Below are positions 21,151-31,143 of a DNA stretch of 64,000 bases, piece after piece. Source of the stretch: Enterobacterales bacterium. GTDB lineage: Bacteria > Pseudomonadota > Gammaproteobacteria > Enterobacterales > Kangiellaceae. The notes under the pieces are model-generated. The model made no database searches. It was given only the letters and a program-made list of their open reading frames with translations, and was not told the origin of the DNA. The stretch spans positions 85,012 to 149,011 of the forward strand of contig JAUZSK010000051.1 in assembly GCA_030949565.1 (NCBI GenBank). The letters are read 5' to 3'. Each line of letters opens with the position of its first letter. The first letter of the stretch is position 1. The translations under genes were made by a program, and so were the position numbers.

Positions 21151-22884
21151 GTAACTACTCGCACCCTACATCATTAATTTTACCAGCCAAAGCCATTTGA
21201 ATGGCAATTAATGGATTATATCCTTTGTTTGCCATAGTCTGAAGATAACTTGAAATTCGACAATAAGCTTGAGCGTATCTAACGGTTCTAAAACAACCCG
21301 ACACCTTTTGCTTTACCTTGGCCATTCTTAAATCACGCTCGGCTCGATTATTGGTAAATGAAACATGAGAGTTCTTCGCAAACAATAATACAGATTGTTC
21401 ATTCTCACTCATTCTTTCCCATAAATTATGAGCCTCTGATTTTGCTATTCTACCGCGCTTACCGCTGGGTTTGGGTGGCACAGGCGGTAATTCTTTTTCT
21501 CCGCGCGTGATAATATTTCTAAACCGTTTCTGTAAATTAGCATAATCTTTATCGGTCAGTTTCTTTTGCTCATTCTTCGAGACCTTGGCACAGGTTTCTT
21601 TTAGAAGACGCTTCATATTTTTAGCCCAAACATACCCATTGGACTCAACAACAAACGTCAACTCACGCATCAAATGTGAAACCACATAACCCATGCCCAC
21701 AATGTCGATAGGAAAAATAAGATGCCCAACAATCATGGATGATCACGCCGCCATAACGCGGCACAATATCAATCGTATCAATGGCTTTAATGCCCCTCCC
21801 GCGATCTAGGCATTTTAACGTAATATCGCCAGCTGAATAAACATGGACCCAGTGGTTCTTTTTATCCACTCTTAGTGAGGTTTCATCGACATTCATTGCC
21901 GGCATTTTTAATAATGCTTCTTTGGCTGAAACCTCCCACTCTTCTAAGGCTTGATGAAGGCGCCATACAAACTTCAATAAGCTTGCTTCTGCAAGTGTGA
22001 CATCCATCATTGATTTGACTAATTTCTGAACACGGTTAAGTGCCACCATCTGACAAACTAGCAAATTGATCACAAAAGCCTTTAGGCCATCGCCATACTG
22101 AAGCGGGCCATGCAAGCCGGCAGGAAACGATGCTTTTACGGTTGAATCACACGATGGACACTGTTTAATTTGAACATCAACATGCTCAACCACTTTTTCA
22201 AAAACAATATCAATTTTTGTGCGTCGTTCAGACTCAGTGCTGGCAGTGGCGTTTAAGTCTTCACCACACCGATCACAGTTATAAACTTCAATGGTAGTAA
22301 CCGTTTCTATCGTGCGTGTATTGTTAGCCGTGAGTGGGTTTTCTGTTTTCCCTTTACCATTGCTTCCCTGAACAGGCTTTAAAGCGGACTCATCTTTATC
22401 TGTTTGTGAGGAAGGAATACTCGAATTCTTATTATTTTTCTTGGTGGATTTTTCAAGAAATATGGAAAGCATGAGTTCCATGATCATAAACATACTGTTC
22501 ATCAGAAATTTTATTTCAGTTGTGATTTTTCCGCTGGCACACAATTGTTCAAAGTCAGCCTTGATGCGACTGACTTCATTACGAACAGTTGTTTTGTCTA
22601 CGTTTGACACTAAGAAAATCACCTTAAACCTTTGCTGTAGGTTTGATGATAACATGGCTTTTTTCGACTCTCTGAGCGGTGCTCTGCTAGACGTTCTCTG
22701 TCGGGTTGAAGCTTGGAATCAAAGTTTTTAGGAAACGATCTTATTTGATCCGTTTGGGATCTCTAGCGATCTATTTTATACGGACTTAGGAAAGTAGTTT
22801 TTTTTCGTCCAAAAAACTGTCAAGTATTATTTTTATTTTTTCTGAATATGTTCAGTTTTTAGATGCTACTGGGTGAGTAGTTAC
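21151..22884 (-). mobile_element. Complete IS66-family insertion sequence
   Basis: 1734 bases with terminal inverted repeats beginning GTAACTACTC on the left and ending GAGTAGTTAC on the right. Both ends are flanked by the same 8-base sequence AAAGAAAG (21143-21150 and 22885-22892), the target duplication size known for IS66. It contains only the transposase gene; accessory tnpA/tnpB genes seen in larger IS66 relatives are absent. Confidence 0.95.
21155..22655 (-). CDS. IS66-family transposase, single-base frameshift
   Basis: The N-terminal part holds the zinc-binding segment (YNCDRCGEDL and QIKQCPSCDSTV) and the first DDE residues (MNVDETSLRV, GGVIIHDCWASYF). The C-terminal part holds the catalytic Glu region SFTNNRAERDLRMAKVKQKVSG. 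The two frames meet at HGLCG / SHLMRELTFV; removing one base at 21679-21681 restores one protein of about 500 residues. It may be fully functional if the indel is an error. Confidence 0.92.
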
Positions 22885-22960
22885 AAAGAAAGAACATAAA
22901 AACGATGATTAAAATTTTTCTATAATATAAAAATTTCCAAGCAAACATAAATAGACTCAT
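22885..22960 (-). pseudogene. N-terminal part of the IS66-split gene
   Basis: From ATG at 22960 the minus strand encodes MSLFMFAWKFLYYRKI and then a hydrophobic run that continues, across the insertion, into FTIFNASLKSILWG at 21142. This gives an N-terminal membrane anchor or signal for the protein at 20670-21150. The start codon choice is tentative. Confidence 0.6.
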
Positions 22961-23185
22961 TTTTAGTATCACTATGCCAGTGGTACCTTGTGGCACTGAC
23001 CCGACCACATATCTTGCACCATAAATAGGATAGTTTAAACTCTTGCAATCCCACCCTAGCCCCTGTAAAATCCCGCCTCCATGATGCTAATTGGTCTAAT
23101 TTTAGGCTATTTACATTAAATATGCATATGGTATTTGACCAATCAAGGCTCATTTGGCGATATGCAACAGAAAAGAGATAAAATC

Positions 23186-23404
23186 ATGAAAGCAGATATC
23201 CATCCAAATTACGCGCCAATGACTGCCACTTGCAGTTGTGGTAACAAAATCGAAGTAGGGTCTACCCTTGGTAAAGACATCCATTTGGACGTCTGTTCTG
23301 AATGTCACCCTTTTTACACAGGTAAGCAGAAGACCGCTGAAACCGGTGGACGTGTTGATAAGTTCCGTAAGCGTTTTGCAGCACGATCGCTTAAGAAAGC
23401 TTAA
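23186..23404 (+). CDS. rpmE: 50S ribosomal protein L31 (zinc type)
   Basis: 72-residue ribosomal protein starting [12 protein letters not shown]. The cysteines CSCG and CSEC make it the zinc-binding (C+) form, which usually serves under zinc sufficiency. The longer frame reaching back to 23135 is not needed; the ATG at 23186 gives the standard protein. The gene often neighbours priA, which lies 3 kb away here. Confidence 0.96.
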   Translation: MKADIHPNYAPMTATCSCGNKIEVGSTLGKDIHLDVCSECHPFYTGKQKTAETGGRVDKFRKRFAARSLKKA

Positions 23405-23423
23405 GGTTTTCTTAATCACACAA

Positions 23424-23450
23424 GAAAAGGTGCTTTTTAGCACCTTTTTT
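23424..23450 (+). terminator. Terminator after rpmE
   Basis: AAAAGGTGC, short T-rich loop, GCACCTTTTTT, 20 bases after the rpmE stop. Typical intrinsic terminator. Confidence 0.88.
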
Positions 23451-23487
23451 ATTACTTGGGACTCGACGATTGCGTGAACACGCCCTT

Positions 23488-25184
23488 TTAAAAAGACGTA
23501 CGACGATATTCGCGATATTCAGGCTTCCAAAAGCTCTTTTCAATACGGCTGGTCAATAAATCATCAGGAATATCAATTGCGACGCCCTCTTGCATCGCTT
23601 GTTTCGCGACTTTAAAAGCGATAGTTAGACTAACCTCTCGTATTTTTGATAGTGCCGGTAGTAACTCATCACCGTGACCAGTGACCATTGGTGAAGCCTC
23701 CGCAAGTGCTTCACTCGCCGCCATAAACATTGACTCAGTAATTCGGCTCGCTTTTGCGGCAATAACACCTAAACCGATACCTGGAAAAATATAACTATTG
23801 TTACACTGAGCAATCTTATGTGTTTTAGCTTCAAACATAACCGGGTCGAAAGGGCTACCGGTCGCCACAATGGCATTACCATCGGTCCATTCAATCACAT
23901 CCTTAGGCTGCGCTTCGACTCTTGACGTGGGGTTAGATAAAGGCATGACAATCGGTTTACGGCAATGATCATACATGGATTTAATCACAGCCTCACTCAT
24001 AAGCCCTGGTTGACCGGAAACACCGATCATGATGGTTGGTTTAGCCTGTTTGGCTAAATCTAATAGGCTAATACGCCCATCATCACTGCTACTCCAGTCC
24101 CCTACTTGCGACATAGGTTTAACGAAATCTTGTTGAAAATCCCTTAAACCTTCCGTTTTATCCGTCAGCAGCCCTTTACTGTTGGTTAAAAAGATCTGGT
24201 TTAGCGCCTGCTCTCGCGTAAGACCATCTTTAACCATATGCGCCACTATCTGTTGTGCGATACCACAACCGGCGGAACCAGCACCGGCAAACACCACACG
24301 ATGGTCTTTAAGCGATGTATTTTGCGCACTACAGGCGGCTAATAAGGTGCCAACGGTGACACAAGCAGTGCCCTGAATATCGTCGTTAAAACAACACAGC
24401 TTATCTTGATATTTTTTAAGCAGTGGTGTGGCATTGCCCTGAGCGAAGTCCTCAAACTGTACGATGGCATAGGGCCAACGGTCAGTCACCACTTTTATAA
24501 AACGGTCAACGAAATCAAAATACTCATCACCGGTGATACGCTTATGCCGCCACCCCATATACATAGGGTCATCAAGTAACTCTTGATTATTAGTGCCGAC
24601 ATCAAGCGTAACCGGTAAACAATGCGCTGGACTAATGCCACCGCAAGCTGAATAAAGGGCTAATTTACCGATAGGGATCCCCATGCCACCAATACCCTGA
24701 TCGCCCAAACCTAAAATACGTTCACTGTCGGTCACCACGATCACTTTCACATTCTGTTTGGTCGCATTTTGTAAGGCATAGTCCATTCTTTCACGGTTTG
24801 GATAGGATAAGAAGATGCCACGCTTGCGACGATAGATGCGAGAAAACTGCTGGCAAGCAAGGCCTACGGTTGGGGTATAGATGATCGGCATCATTTCTTC
24901 TAAATAACTACTAATAAGACTGTAATAAGCGTCTCATTGGTGTCTTGAATGTTTCTAAGATAAATGTGCTTATCAAGATCCTCTTCAAACTGAGAATACT
25001 GCTCATAGGCTCGTAGCGTTTGTTCTTCAATGGTTTCTACCGCGTGCGGCAGCAATCCTTCAAGATTAAATATTTGTTTTTCTGTTTCGCTAAATGCACT
25101 CCCCTTATTAAGAAGTGGCGTTTCTAGCAGAATAGGGCCTGCATAACGAATATACAGAGGTCGTTTTTTATGATTGGTTGGCAT
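23488..25184 (-). CDS. maeA: NAD-dependent malic enzyme, frameshifted near residue 90
   Basis: Decarboxylates malate to pyruvate with NAD. The N-terminal piece (24900-25184) has [18 protein letters not shown] and [13 protein letters not shown]; the main piece continues with [18 protein letters not shown], the NAD-site [10 protein letters not shown] and ends YREYRRTSF, closely matching E. coli MaeA along its length. A single missing base near 24924-24929 separates them; inserting it gives the expected [14 protein letters not shown]. Total about 565 residues. Decay is unlikely because everything else is intact. Confidence 0.93.
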
Positions 25185-25517
25185 AGCATTTCACTTTTAT
25201 CTTTGATTAATGATTAAATCGGCAGAATAGGTGCCTTTTGGCTCTTTTTGTTGTTTTGACTCTTTTGAAATGATGGAAACAGGTTGAGATTATTCCTCTA
25301 AGGAATCCTATAATTTTAGTCCATTCAGAGCCACTAAACAAAAGACTTATCCCTTTTTGTTTCAATAAAATCAAAATACTTATAGCTTTAGCCTATTTGA
25401 GCACAAAAAAATCCAATTTTAGCCCAAACCCGTGTAACCTAAGCCTCTTTAAACAGTTGAATAGTCAATAGGTTTAATAAAACACATCACCTTAAAACAA
25501 TCAAAAAGGACAATTCC
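25185..25517. other. Divergent intergenic region between maeA and the peroxiredoxin-like gene
   Basis: AT-rich spacer that must carry both promoters. I see no repeat, RNA or strong consensus element. Confidence 0.4.
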
Positions 25518-26115
25518 GTGGCAACTTCAAGTAACCTCCCCAGCTTATCTCCATCAAAAAATATCCCTGACGCTGAGTTTGCTAGCTCTTTTGCTATTGA
25601 GCAACTGGGCCATAGCCAAACAACCACCAATGAATACCGGTCCAGCCATTGGTAGTAAACTACCGGCATTGGCAGTAGTAGATCAATTCGGTGACAAGCA
25701 ACAACTATCCAACATTATGGGTGATCAAGGCGCCATTATCGTATTATTTCGTTCCGCCGATTGGTGCCCCTTCTGTAAACGTCATTTGCTTGAGCTCAAT
25801 CCTGTGGTTAAGGATTTTAAAAAGCTTGGTTACGGGGTTATTGGCATCTCCTATGATAGCCCTAAAACCCTTAAGAGTTTTAGCCAGAGCAAAAAACTTA
25901 ATTTCGCCTTACTTTCTGATCAAAATGTTGCTACCTTTAGCGCTTTTAATGTCCTAAACTCGGCCCATCAGCCTGGTCACAAACATTATGGGATCCCTTA
26001 TCCCGGTGTTATTGTGGTCGATGCTAACGGCATTGTGAAGCATACCTATTTTTTTGAAGGCTATAAAAAACGCGTAAAATTTAAAAAACTGCTTAAACAG
26101 TTGGAACAAGGGTAA
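25518..26115 (+). CDS. Exported peroxiredoxin/thioredoxin-like protein (AhpC/TSA fold)
   Basis: A signal peptide (SLTLSLLALLLLSNWAIA) is followed by a thioredoxin-fold domain with the redox motif CPFC in RSADWCPFCKRHLLEL and later GIPYPGVIVVDANG. This places it with periplasmic redoxin-domain proteins that reduce peroxides or disulfides. The best start is GTG at 25518, preceded by AAGGA; reaching the main frame requires removal of one base in the A-run 25556-25561. Without that indel the gene would need a TTG start at 25579 inside the signal peptide. Confidence 0.8.
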
Positions 26116-26276
26116 GGAAAGGAACTAGGAATAAATTTGATATACTAATAAACTGATTAAGCGATCAAACGGGGTGATTACTTCAGATTGTTCAATTTCT
26201 GCGGATTTAGCCTTGTTATCCCCTACGCCATAGTAGAAAATAGCCATCTTGTTTCATTCTATGATGGTCTTTTTAT

Positions 26277-28514
26277 TTGTCGTCTTCCGCCACATTACAG
26301 GATACCAATATCGAGACGCAATTTTTAAGTGTGGCGATTAATGTACCTCTGCGTCGTCTATTTGAGTATTCCTTTAGGCTTGATAGTGCAATAGCACCAC
26401 AGATTGGCATGCGGGTTGAGGTACTGTTTGCCGGAAGGGTTAAAATAGGCATCATCCTCAAAGTGTCTAGCAAAGCACAGTTTGATCGCAACAAAATAAA
26501 ACCTATTCAACGGCTGTTAGAAGCCTTCCCCATCGCTAGTCCATCTTTACTCGCTATTTATGATTGGATGCAAAAGTATTATCACGCGCCGCCGGGGGAA
26601 ATTTGGCAAACTTTGCTACCAAACAAACTGCTTAAAGGTGAAGACTGCCAACTTAAAAGAAGTAGTGTTTGGCGTATTACATCGCAAGGACAGGAGATTC
26701 TGCAACAAAATAAACTCCCTAAAAAGGCAGTACAACAACACAAAATACTGCACCTTTTAAATCAAACCGAACAAGGCATTGCCCATGACTCGCTAAAATA
26801 TTTTGCCATCAGTCACAGCAGTATGAAAAGCCTGGCCGGTAAAAAGTACGTCGAGAAGACCTTCACACAAACAATCATCTCCTCGAAGTTGCAGTTTCAA
26901 CAACAAGATTTACAACTTAACACTGAGCAATCAGAAGCCATCAAATCCGTTTGTGAAAAACTAGACCGATACCAAAGCTGGTTGCTTTTTGGCGTTACCG
27001 CTAGTGGTAAAACGGAAGTTTACATTCGTATTATTTGGCAAATCATCAAGCAGGGTAAACAAGCTTTATTGCTGGTTCCTGAGATAGGGCTTACGCCGCA
27101 AACGGTTAAGCGTTTTGCTGATCGTTTTAATACAAAGATAGAGCTACTTCACTCAGCGATTAGCGATCAACAAAGGTTGCAAGTGTGGCTTAAAGCCCAG
27201 TCTGGGGAAGCTAAAATAATTATCGGAACACGTTCAGCTTTATTTGTTCCTATGAAACACCCTGGCATTATTATTATTGATGAAGAGCATGATTTATCCT
27301 TTAGACAGCAACAGGGCTTTCGCTATTCAGCACGTGATATCGCCATGGTTCGAGGGCATATAGAATCAATCCCAGTGCTGCTCGGCAGCGCCACTCCCTC
27401 CATTGAAACCTTAGCCAATGTTGACAAGGGTAAGATCAAACAACTCAGCCTAAGACACAAGGCTATGACCGCACAGCAACTTAAATATCGAGTGATCGAT
27501 CTTAAAAATCAATCCATGCGCCAAGGATTATCGCTTGAGTTAATTCAAGTCATCCAGCATCATCTCAAACAACAAGGGCAAGTCTTATTGTTTTTAAATA
27601 GGCGCGGTTATTCGCCGGTGTTGTTATGTCATCTCTGTGGTTGGAGTAGCGAATGTAAGCGCTGTGAAAGTCATTTCACCTATCACCATGCGAGCCAGTA
27701 TTTACAATGCCATCATTGTGGGTCCAGTCGCCGCGCACCAGACACCTGCCCCCAGTGCTCCGGACAACAAATGGTTCCGGTTGGGCTAGGAACTGAACGC
27801 TTAGAAGAATCCGTGCAGCAAATATTTAGCCATGCAAAAATTAGACGGATTGATCGAGATACCACAAGAAAAAAACAAGCAATGGATAACTATGTTGAAG
27901 AAATTAAAAGCGGTGAAGTTGATCTATTAATTGGTACTCAAATGCTCGCTAAAGGGCATCATTTTCCAAAAGTAACACTGGTTGCACTAGTGGATATGGA
28001 CGGCGCACTTTATAGTAGTGATTTTCGAGCACCTGAATTTGCCGCGCAGCTGATTACCCAAGTCTCTGGTCGTGCCGGGCGCAGTGATCAGCAAGGTGAG
28101 GTGGTGATTCAAACACATCATATAGAGCACCCGATGTTATCTCAAATTATTCAACAAGGCTATTCCGCATTCGCCAAACAATGTATAGCAGAAAGAAAAC
28201 AAACTCTGCTACCACCTTTTTCATATCACGCTTTATTTCAAGCAGAGGCTCCACAAATTCCTGCAGTAAAACAATTTTTACATGAAGCAAAAAACATACT
28301 CAATCAATACCACACGACGCAAGTCGACTTACTAGGTCCAGTACCATCTTTTTATACAAAAAAAGCCGGTAAATATCGCTACCAACTGTTTTTAGAATCC
28401 GCTAACCGCAAACAATTGCATCAACTTTTAGCCAAATCAATCAGCCAGATTGAACAATTAAAATCGTCCACACGTGTTAGGTGGCGATTAGAAGTTGATC
28501 CCATTTCCGATTAG
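26277..28514 (+). CDS. priA: Primosomal protein N' (PriA helicase)
   Basis: Restarts stalled replication forks by loading DnaB. After the N-terminal 3'-end-binding domain, helicase motifs appear: GVTASGKTEVYIR (Walker A), IIIDEEHD (Walker B), LLGSATPSIE. The insertion with eight zinc-binding cysteines (CHLCG, CKRCE, CHHCG, CPQCS) and GRAGRSDQQGEV follow. 745 residues. The frame has no ATG before the conserved start, so TTG at 26277 is the likely initiator, with a weak ribosome-binding site. Confidence 0.97.
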   Translation: MSSSATLQDTNIETQFLSVAINVPLRRLFEYSFRLDSAIAPQIGMRVEVLFAGRVKIGIILKVSSKAQFDRNKIKPIQRLLEAFPIASPSLLAIYDWMQKYYHAPPGEIWQTLLPNKLLKGEDCQLKRSSVWRITSQGQEILQQNKLPKKAVQQHKILHLLNQTEQGIAHDSLKYFAISHSSMKSLAGKKYVEKTFTQTIISSKLQFQQQDLQLNTEQSEAIKSVCEKLDRYQSWLLFGVTASGKTEVYIRIIWQIIKQGKQALLLVPEIGLTPQTVKRFADRFNTKIELLHSAISDQQRLQVWLKAQSGEAKIIIGTRSALFVPMKHPGIIIIDEEHDLSFRQQQGFRYSARDIAMVRGHIESIPVLLGSATPSIETLANVDKGKIKQLSLRHKAMTAQQLKYRVIDLKNQSMRQGLSLELIQVIQHHLKQQGQVLLFLNRRGYSPVLLCHLCGWSSECKRCESHFTYHHASQYLQCHHCGSSRRAPDTCPQCSGQQMVPVGLGTERLEESVQQIFSHAKIRRIDRDTTRKKQAMDNYVEEIKSGEVDLLIGTQMLAKGHHFPKVTLVALVDMDGALYSSDFRAPEFAAQLITQVSGRAGRSDQQGEVVIQTHHIEHPMLSQIIQQGYSAFAKQCIAERKQTLLPPFSYHALFQAEAPQIPAVKQFLHEAKNILNQYHTTQVDLLGPVPSFYTKKAGKYRYQLFLESANRKQLHQLLAKSISQIEQLKSSTRVRWRLEVDPISD

Positions 28515-28578
28515 CTGCGTTGGTTAAACTACCAGTAAATTAGGATTCAGTTGGGTTTCATGATAATGGTTTTACCGG

Positions 28579-28602
28579 TTAACCAGTATTATTGCTGGTT
28601 AA
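28579..28602. terminator. Hairpin after priA
   Basis: TTAACCAG, eight bases, CTGGTTAA, a perfect inverted repeat 65 bases after the priA stop. No T-run follows, so it is only a candidate terminator or REP-like hairpin. Confidence 0.35.
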
Positions 28603-28683
28603 ATTGATTTACCGGCGGTTGGATTGCCTTTACTGACTGGATAGCCATTTAGTCAAACACAATTTTATTCGGAGAAATCAGTT

Positions 28684-29003
28684 ATGAAAATAAAATTATA
28701 TTGATATCCCTTAGTTTAAGCGGTGCGCTACTTGCTAAAGATGGATTTAAATACCGTAAACTAAAGCCAGCTGAACCACCCTGCCTTTTTTTACTTGACG
28801 AAGATACCGGACAACCTACAGGTAACCCTGTTAACACTCCTTGCGCTTTAGGTACTGTGTCAGTCAAACCCGGACAAAGCGTCAACCCAGCATTACGAAA
28901 AAAGTATGGCCAAGGCAATGATATTCGAGTTCGTAAAAAGCCCAGACGTAAACTAATGAAACCTAAAGGTATTGAAAAATCAGATATTAAAAGATTCTTC
29001 TAG
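28684..29003 (+). CDS. Small secreted protein of unknown function, frameshifted in signal peptide
   Basis: About 106 residues. An ATG at 28684 with a GGAGA site begins a signal peptide; a single missing base around 28692-28700 separates it from the main frame (SLSLSGALLAKDGFKYRK). The mature part is rich in Pro, Lys and Arg, has two cysteines (EPPCLFLL, NTPCALG) that could form a disulfide, and ends with a basic tail. I do not recognise the family. Confidence 0.55.
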
Positions 29004-29030
29004 CGATGGGAAAGGTTAAGGTACTAACTG

Positions 29031-29070
29031 CTAAAAAAGGAGCGCCTGTTTAGAGTCGTTCCTTTTTTAG
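29031..29070. terminator. Terminator after the small secreted protein
   Basis: CTAAAAAAGGAGCG and CGTTCCTTTTTTAG pair with one mismatch around a 12-base loop; the right arm ends in a T-run. Good intrinsic terminator, possibly bidirectional. Confidence 0.75.
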
Positions 29071-29327
29071 TTAAATCAATTAAATTTACTAGCTCACTTG
29101 TCAGTTTGACCTTTTGCCGTTTGTTTTTCTGGTAGCAACGCCGTAATAAAAGCACCTAGTCCTATATATAATAGCATTATCCTAACCTAATCTTAGCAAT
29201 GATTGCTACATGCTATCGGGAATGCCGGAATATTACAAGAATACAATTATCAGCCTTTCAATTAAAGCCAGCCAATCGATGGGCTATCATAAAAATTATT
29301 TATCAATATATTTATAAACACCTATCT

Positions 29328-30437
29328 TTATTTAATCCAGCTCCGCTTTTGTAATTCTTCTCTTAATCGTTGCAAAGCTAATTTTTCACTCGCGTCATAA
29401 TTGCTTAAACCTAAGGTCCATAAATAATATTTAAAGGAATTTTCATTGGCTTGTCCGCTCATACCAAAATCAATTACCCATTGATCAACCGTCGCTTCAT
29501 CGACATCATACTGCCATGAAAAATCAATCAGATTAATACGGCTGATGTACTTATCCCATGCATTAAATACTGCTGAAATGAAATCTGCTTGGGTTAGTTC
29601 ACTCGAATTATTAACGCTGCTTGAAGGGTAGCCACATTCTTGTAATAAGATCGGTTTACCACTAATGCTATTTGCCATTAAGTCAAAATCGGCTTCTATG
29701 CTAAAAGTAGAACGCACTGTAAAATCTGAATTTAGCGGATAATAGGTTAATACCGCACTATCTAGATCCGGTAATAGATTAAGATATAAATTTTTTGAAT
29801 CGCGATTGGTTAATGCCGAGAATTGAATAATACTGCTGACCTCAATCCCTGCGCCCCACAAACTTTCTATTTTTGCTTTGGCAGCGACAAAAAAAGTTTG
29901 CCACTGCGACCACTTAGTTGCATCTAGCCCTAAATTAGCATCAATTTCATTGCCTACATGGATCCATTTTAGTTTTCCGCTAGAATTCAAACTTGGAAAA
30001 ATACTGTGAAGATGAATAAGAAAATTCTCAAATGCGTTAATCACCGCAGGATCATCAAATGCTAAACCAGTTAAATCAGCGGGTAATCTCGGTCCTGGCG
30101 TATCTAAAGGGCGTAATACAAGTGTTAAATTGGCGTTTTGTTGTGGATAAAAACTTTCAATAATATTAGCAATCGTATCGTCATAATTACCAACAGTTGG
30201 CTCCAGCAATAGCCAATCGAGAGATACGGATACCTCTCTGACACCTAAGCTCACTGCTTGGTTATAAGCTGACGCATAGGTGGCCGCAGGCACCTCCTTG
30301 ACATCCATACCTAAGACTCTATTACCCTGAGCAACCGATGATTGTCCTGGTGGAACAGAAGTATCCAAACTTGCGCCGCCTCCACAGCCTAAAAAGCCGA
30401 GCAGGAAAATAGAAATAGAACTGAGTCTTAGAGACAT
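29328..30437 (-). CDS. Lipoprotein with glycoside-hydrolase-like TIM barrel
   Basis: The leader ends in a lipobox (LLGFLGC followed by GGG), so the protein is a lipoprotein. The rest looks like a (beta/alpha)8 glycosidase: EVSVSLDWLLLEPT early, WIHVGNEIDANLG with a candidate acid/base Glu, and ILLQECGYPSSS with a candidate nucleophile Glu late in the domain, the spacing expected of clan A hydrolases. 369 residues. Substrate unknown. No polysaccharide-use genes are adjacent. Confidence 0.7.
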   Translation of the reverse strand: MSLRLSSISIFLLGFLGCGGGASLDTSVPPGQSSVAQGNRVLGMDVKEVPAATYASAYNQAVSLGVREVSVSLDWLLLEPTVGNYDDTIANIIESFYPQQNANLTLVLRPLDTPGPRLPADLTGLAFDDPAVINAFENFLIHLHSIFPSLNSSGKLKWIHVGNEIDANLGLDATKWSQWQTFFVAAKAKIESLWGAGIEVSSIIQFSALTNRDSKNLYLNLLPDLDSAVLTYYPLNSDFTVRSTFSIEADFDLMANSISGKPILLQECGYPSSSVNNSSELTQADFISAVFNAWDKYISRINLIDFSWQYDVDEATVDQWVIDFGMSGQANENSFKYYLWTLGLSNYDASEKLALQRLREELQKRSWIK

Positions 30438-30654
30438 AACATCACCCGAATTATCCTACTTTATAAGAAAAATGAAATCTTTCGGCTCATTATAGACCGA
30501 ATAGGATAAGAATTTTGCTGAATGGATAACAGATTGGGTAAAATCTAAGTAGATTGATGCCAAGGATATTTTTAAAGGCATAATTTTGCATTTTAATTAG
30601 TTATAGGTATTTCAAAGACAACTTAGGATACAAGAAAGCGTACTTTTTAGCAGG

Positions 30655-30796
30655 CAAAAGAAAGGGCGATAAAATCGCCCATATCCGTTTCTTCATCCGA
30701 TGAAAAATTCGCTCCCTGCTATGTCCCTATTTATCAAATCCTTGATAAGAGCTCCTTGCTCTTGTTCCTTTATTCCGGCGTCTTCCCTGTCGCTTG
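30655..30796 (-). ncRNA. CsrB/RsmZ-type sRNA that titrates CsrA
   Basis: Read on the minus strand, this roughly 142-base stretch has nine GGA motifs, several placed in small hairpin loops: GAGC-AAGGA-GCTC, TATCAA-GGAT-TTGATA and TTCAT-CGG-ATGAA. It ends with the stem GGGCGAT-TTT-ATCGCCC and a TTTCTTTT tract, a clear intrinsic terminator. Such repeats of GGA in loops are the signature of RNAs that sequester the translational regulator CsrA/RsmA. A sigma-70-like promoter is correctly placed upstream and no protein-coding frame occupies the region. The exact 5' end is inferred. Confidence 0.87.
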
Positions 30797-30802
30797 ATAG
30801 AT

Positions 30803-30830
30803 AGAATAGTCGAATAAAAAGCTTTAGCAA
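30803..30830 (-). promoter_or_regulatory. Promoter of the Csr-type sRNA
   Basis: Minus strand: TTGCTA (30825-30830), 16 bases, TATTCT (30803-30808). This puts the transcription start near 30795. About 155 bases upstream is a TGTAAG half-site (CTTACA at 30945-30950) like half of the GacA/UvrY box, but the second half is not recognisable. Confidence 0.6.
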
Positions 30831-31022
30831 CCCAGTATTTTAAAATATTTTGGGCTATATTAGGATTTTCTTATGTAGAAAATTACTCTATTATCTTATT
30901 ATTCAATGATTTAAGCTATTTTTTGACCTCCTACGGTCATTTGTCTTACAGTCAAAATGGTGTATTTCCCTAGTCAATTGCAGAGATCTCGCACACCAAC
31001 TATGGACAATGTCTCACAAGTT

Positions 31023-31038
31023 GTTAGTACCTACTAAC
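31023..31038. promoter_or_regulatory. Palindrome upstream of the integrase-like gene
   Basis: GTTAGTA, two bases, TACTAAC: a perfect 7-base inverted repeat about 105 bases before the integrase-like start and close to a TTGACA box. Could be an operator. It does not match the LexA box known for integron integrases. Confidence 0.4.
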
Positions 31039-31143
31039 CAAATTAAACTTTAATTTAGCTTAAAACTTGACAAAAACCACTTATTTGAGTAGTGTTTATA
31101 CGCCTAGTAAATATGTCTAACCTCCATTTTGAGGATATTAAAT

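Noticed and set aside
20670..21164. Using the ATG inside the IS66 end as the real start of the unknown gene
   Set aside because: The first residues come from the terminal inverted repeat. The natural start is on the other side of the insertion.
22920..23153. 77-codon minus-strand frame upstream of rpmE
   Set aside because: Its frame is not the one that continues across the IS66 insertion. No domain is recognisable and the overlapping reconstruction is better supported.
31023..31143. attI site or integron cassette array at the integrase-like gene
   Set aside because: No attC hairpins or cassette-like series of small genes lie on either side, and the protein lacks catalytic motifs.
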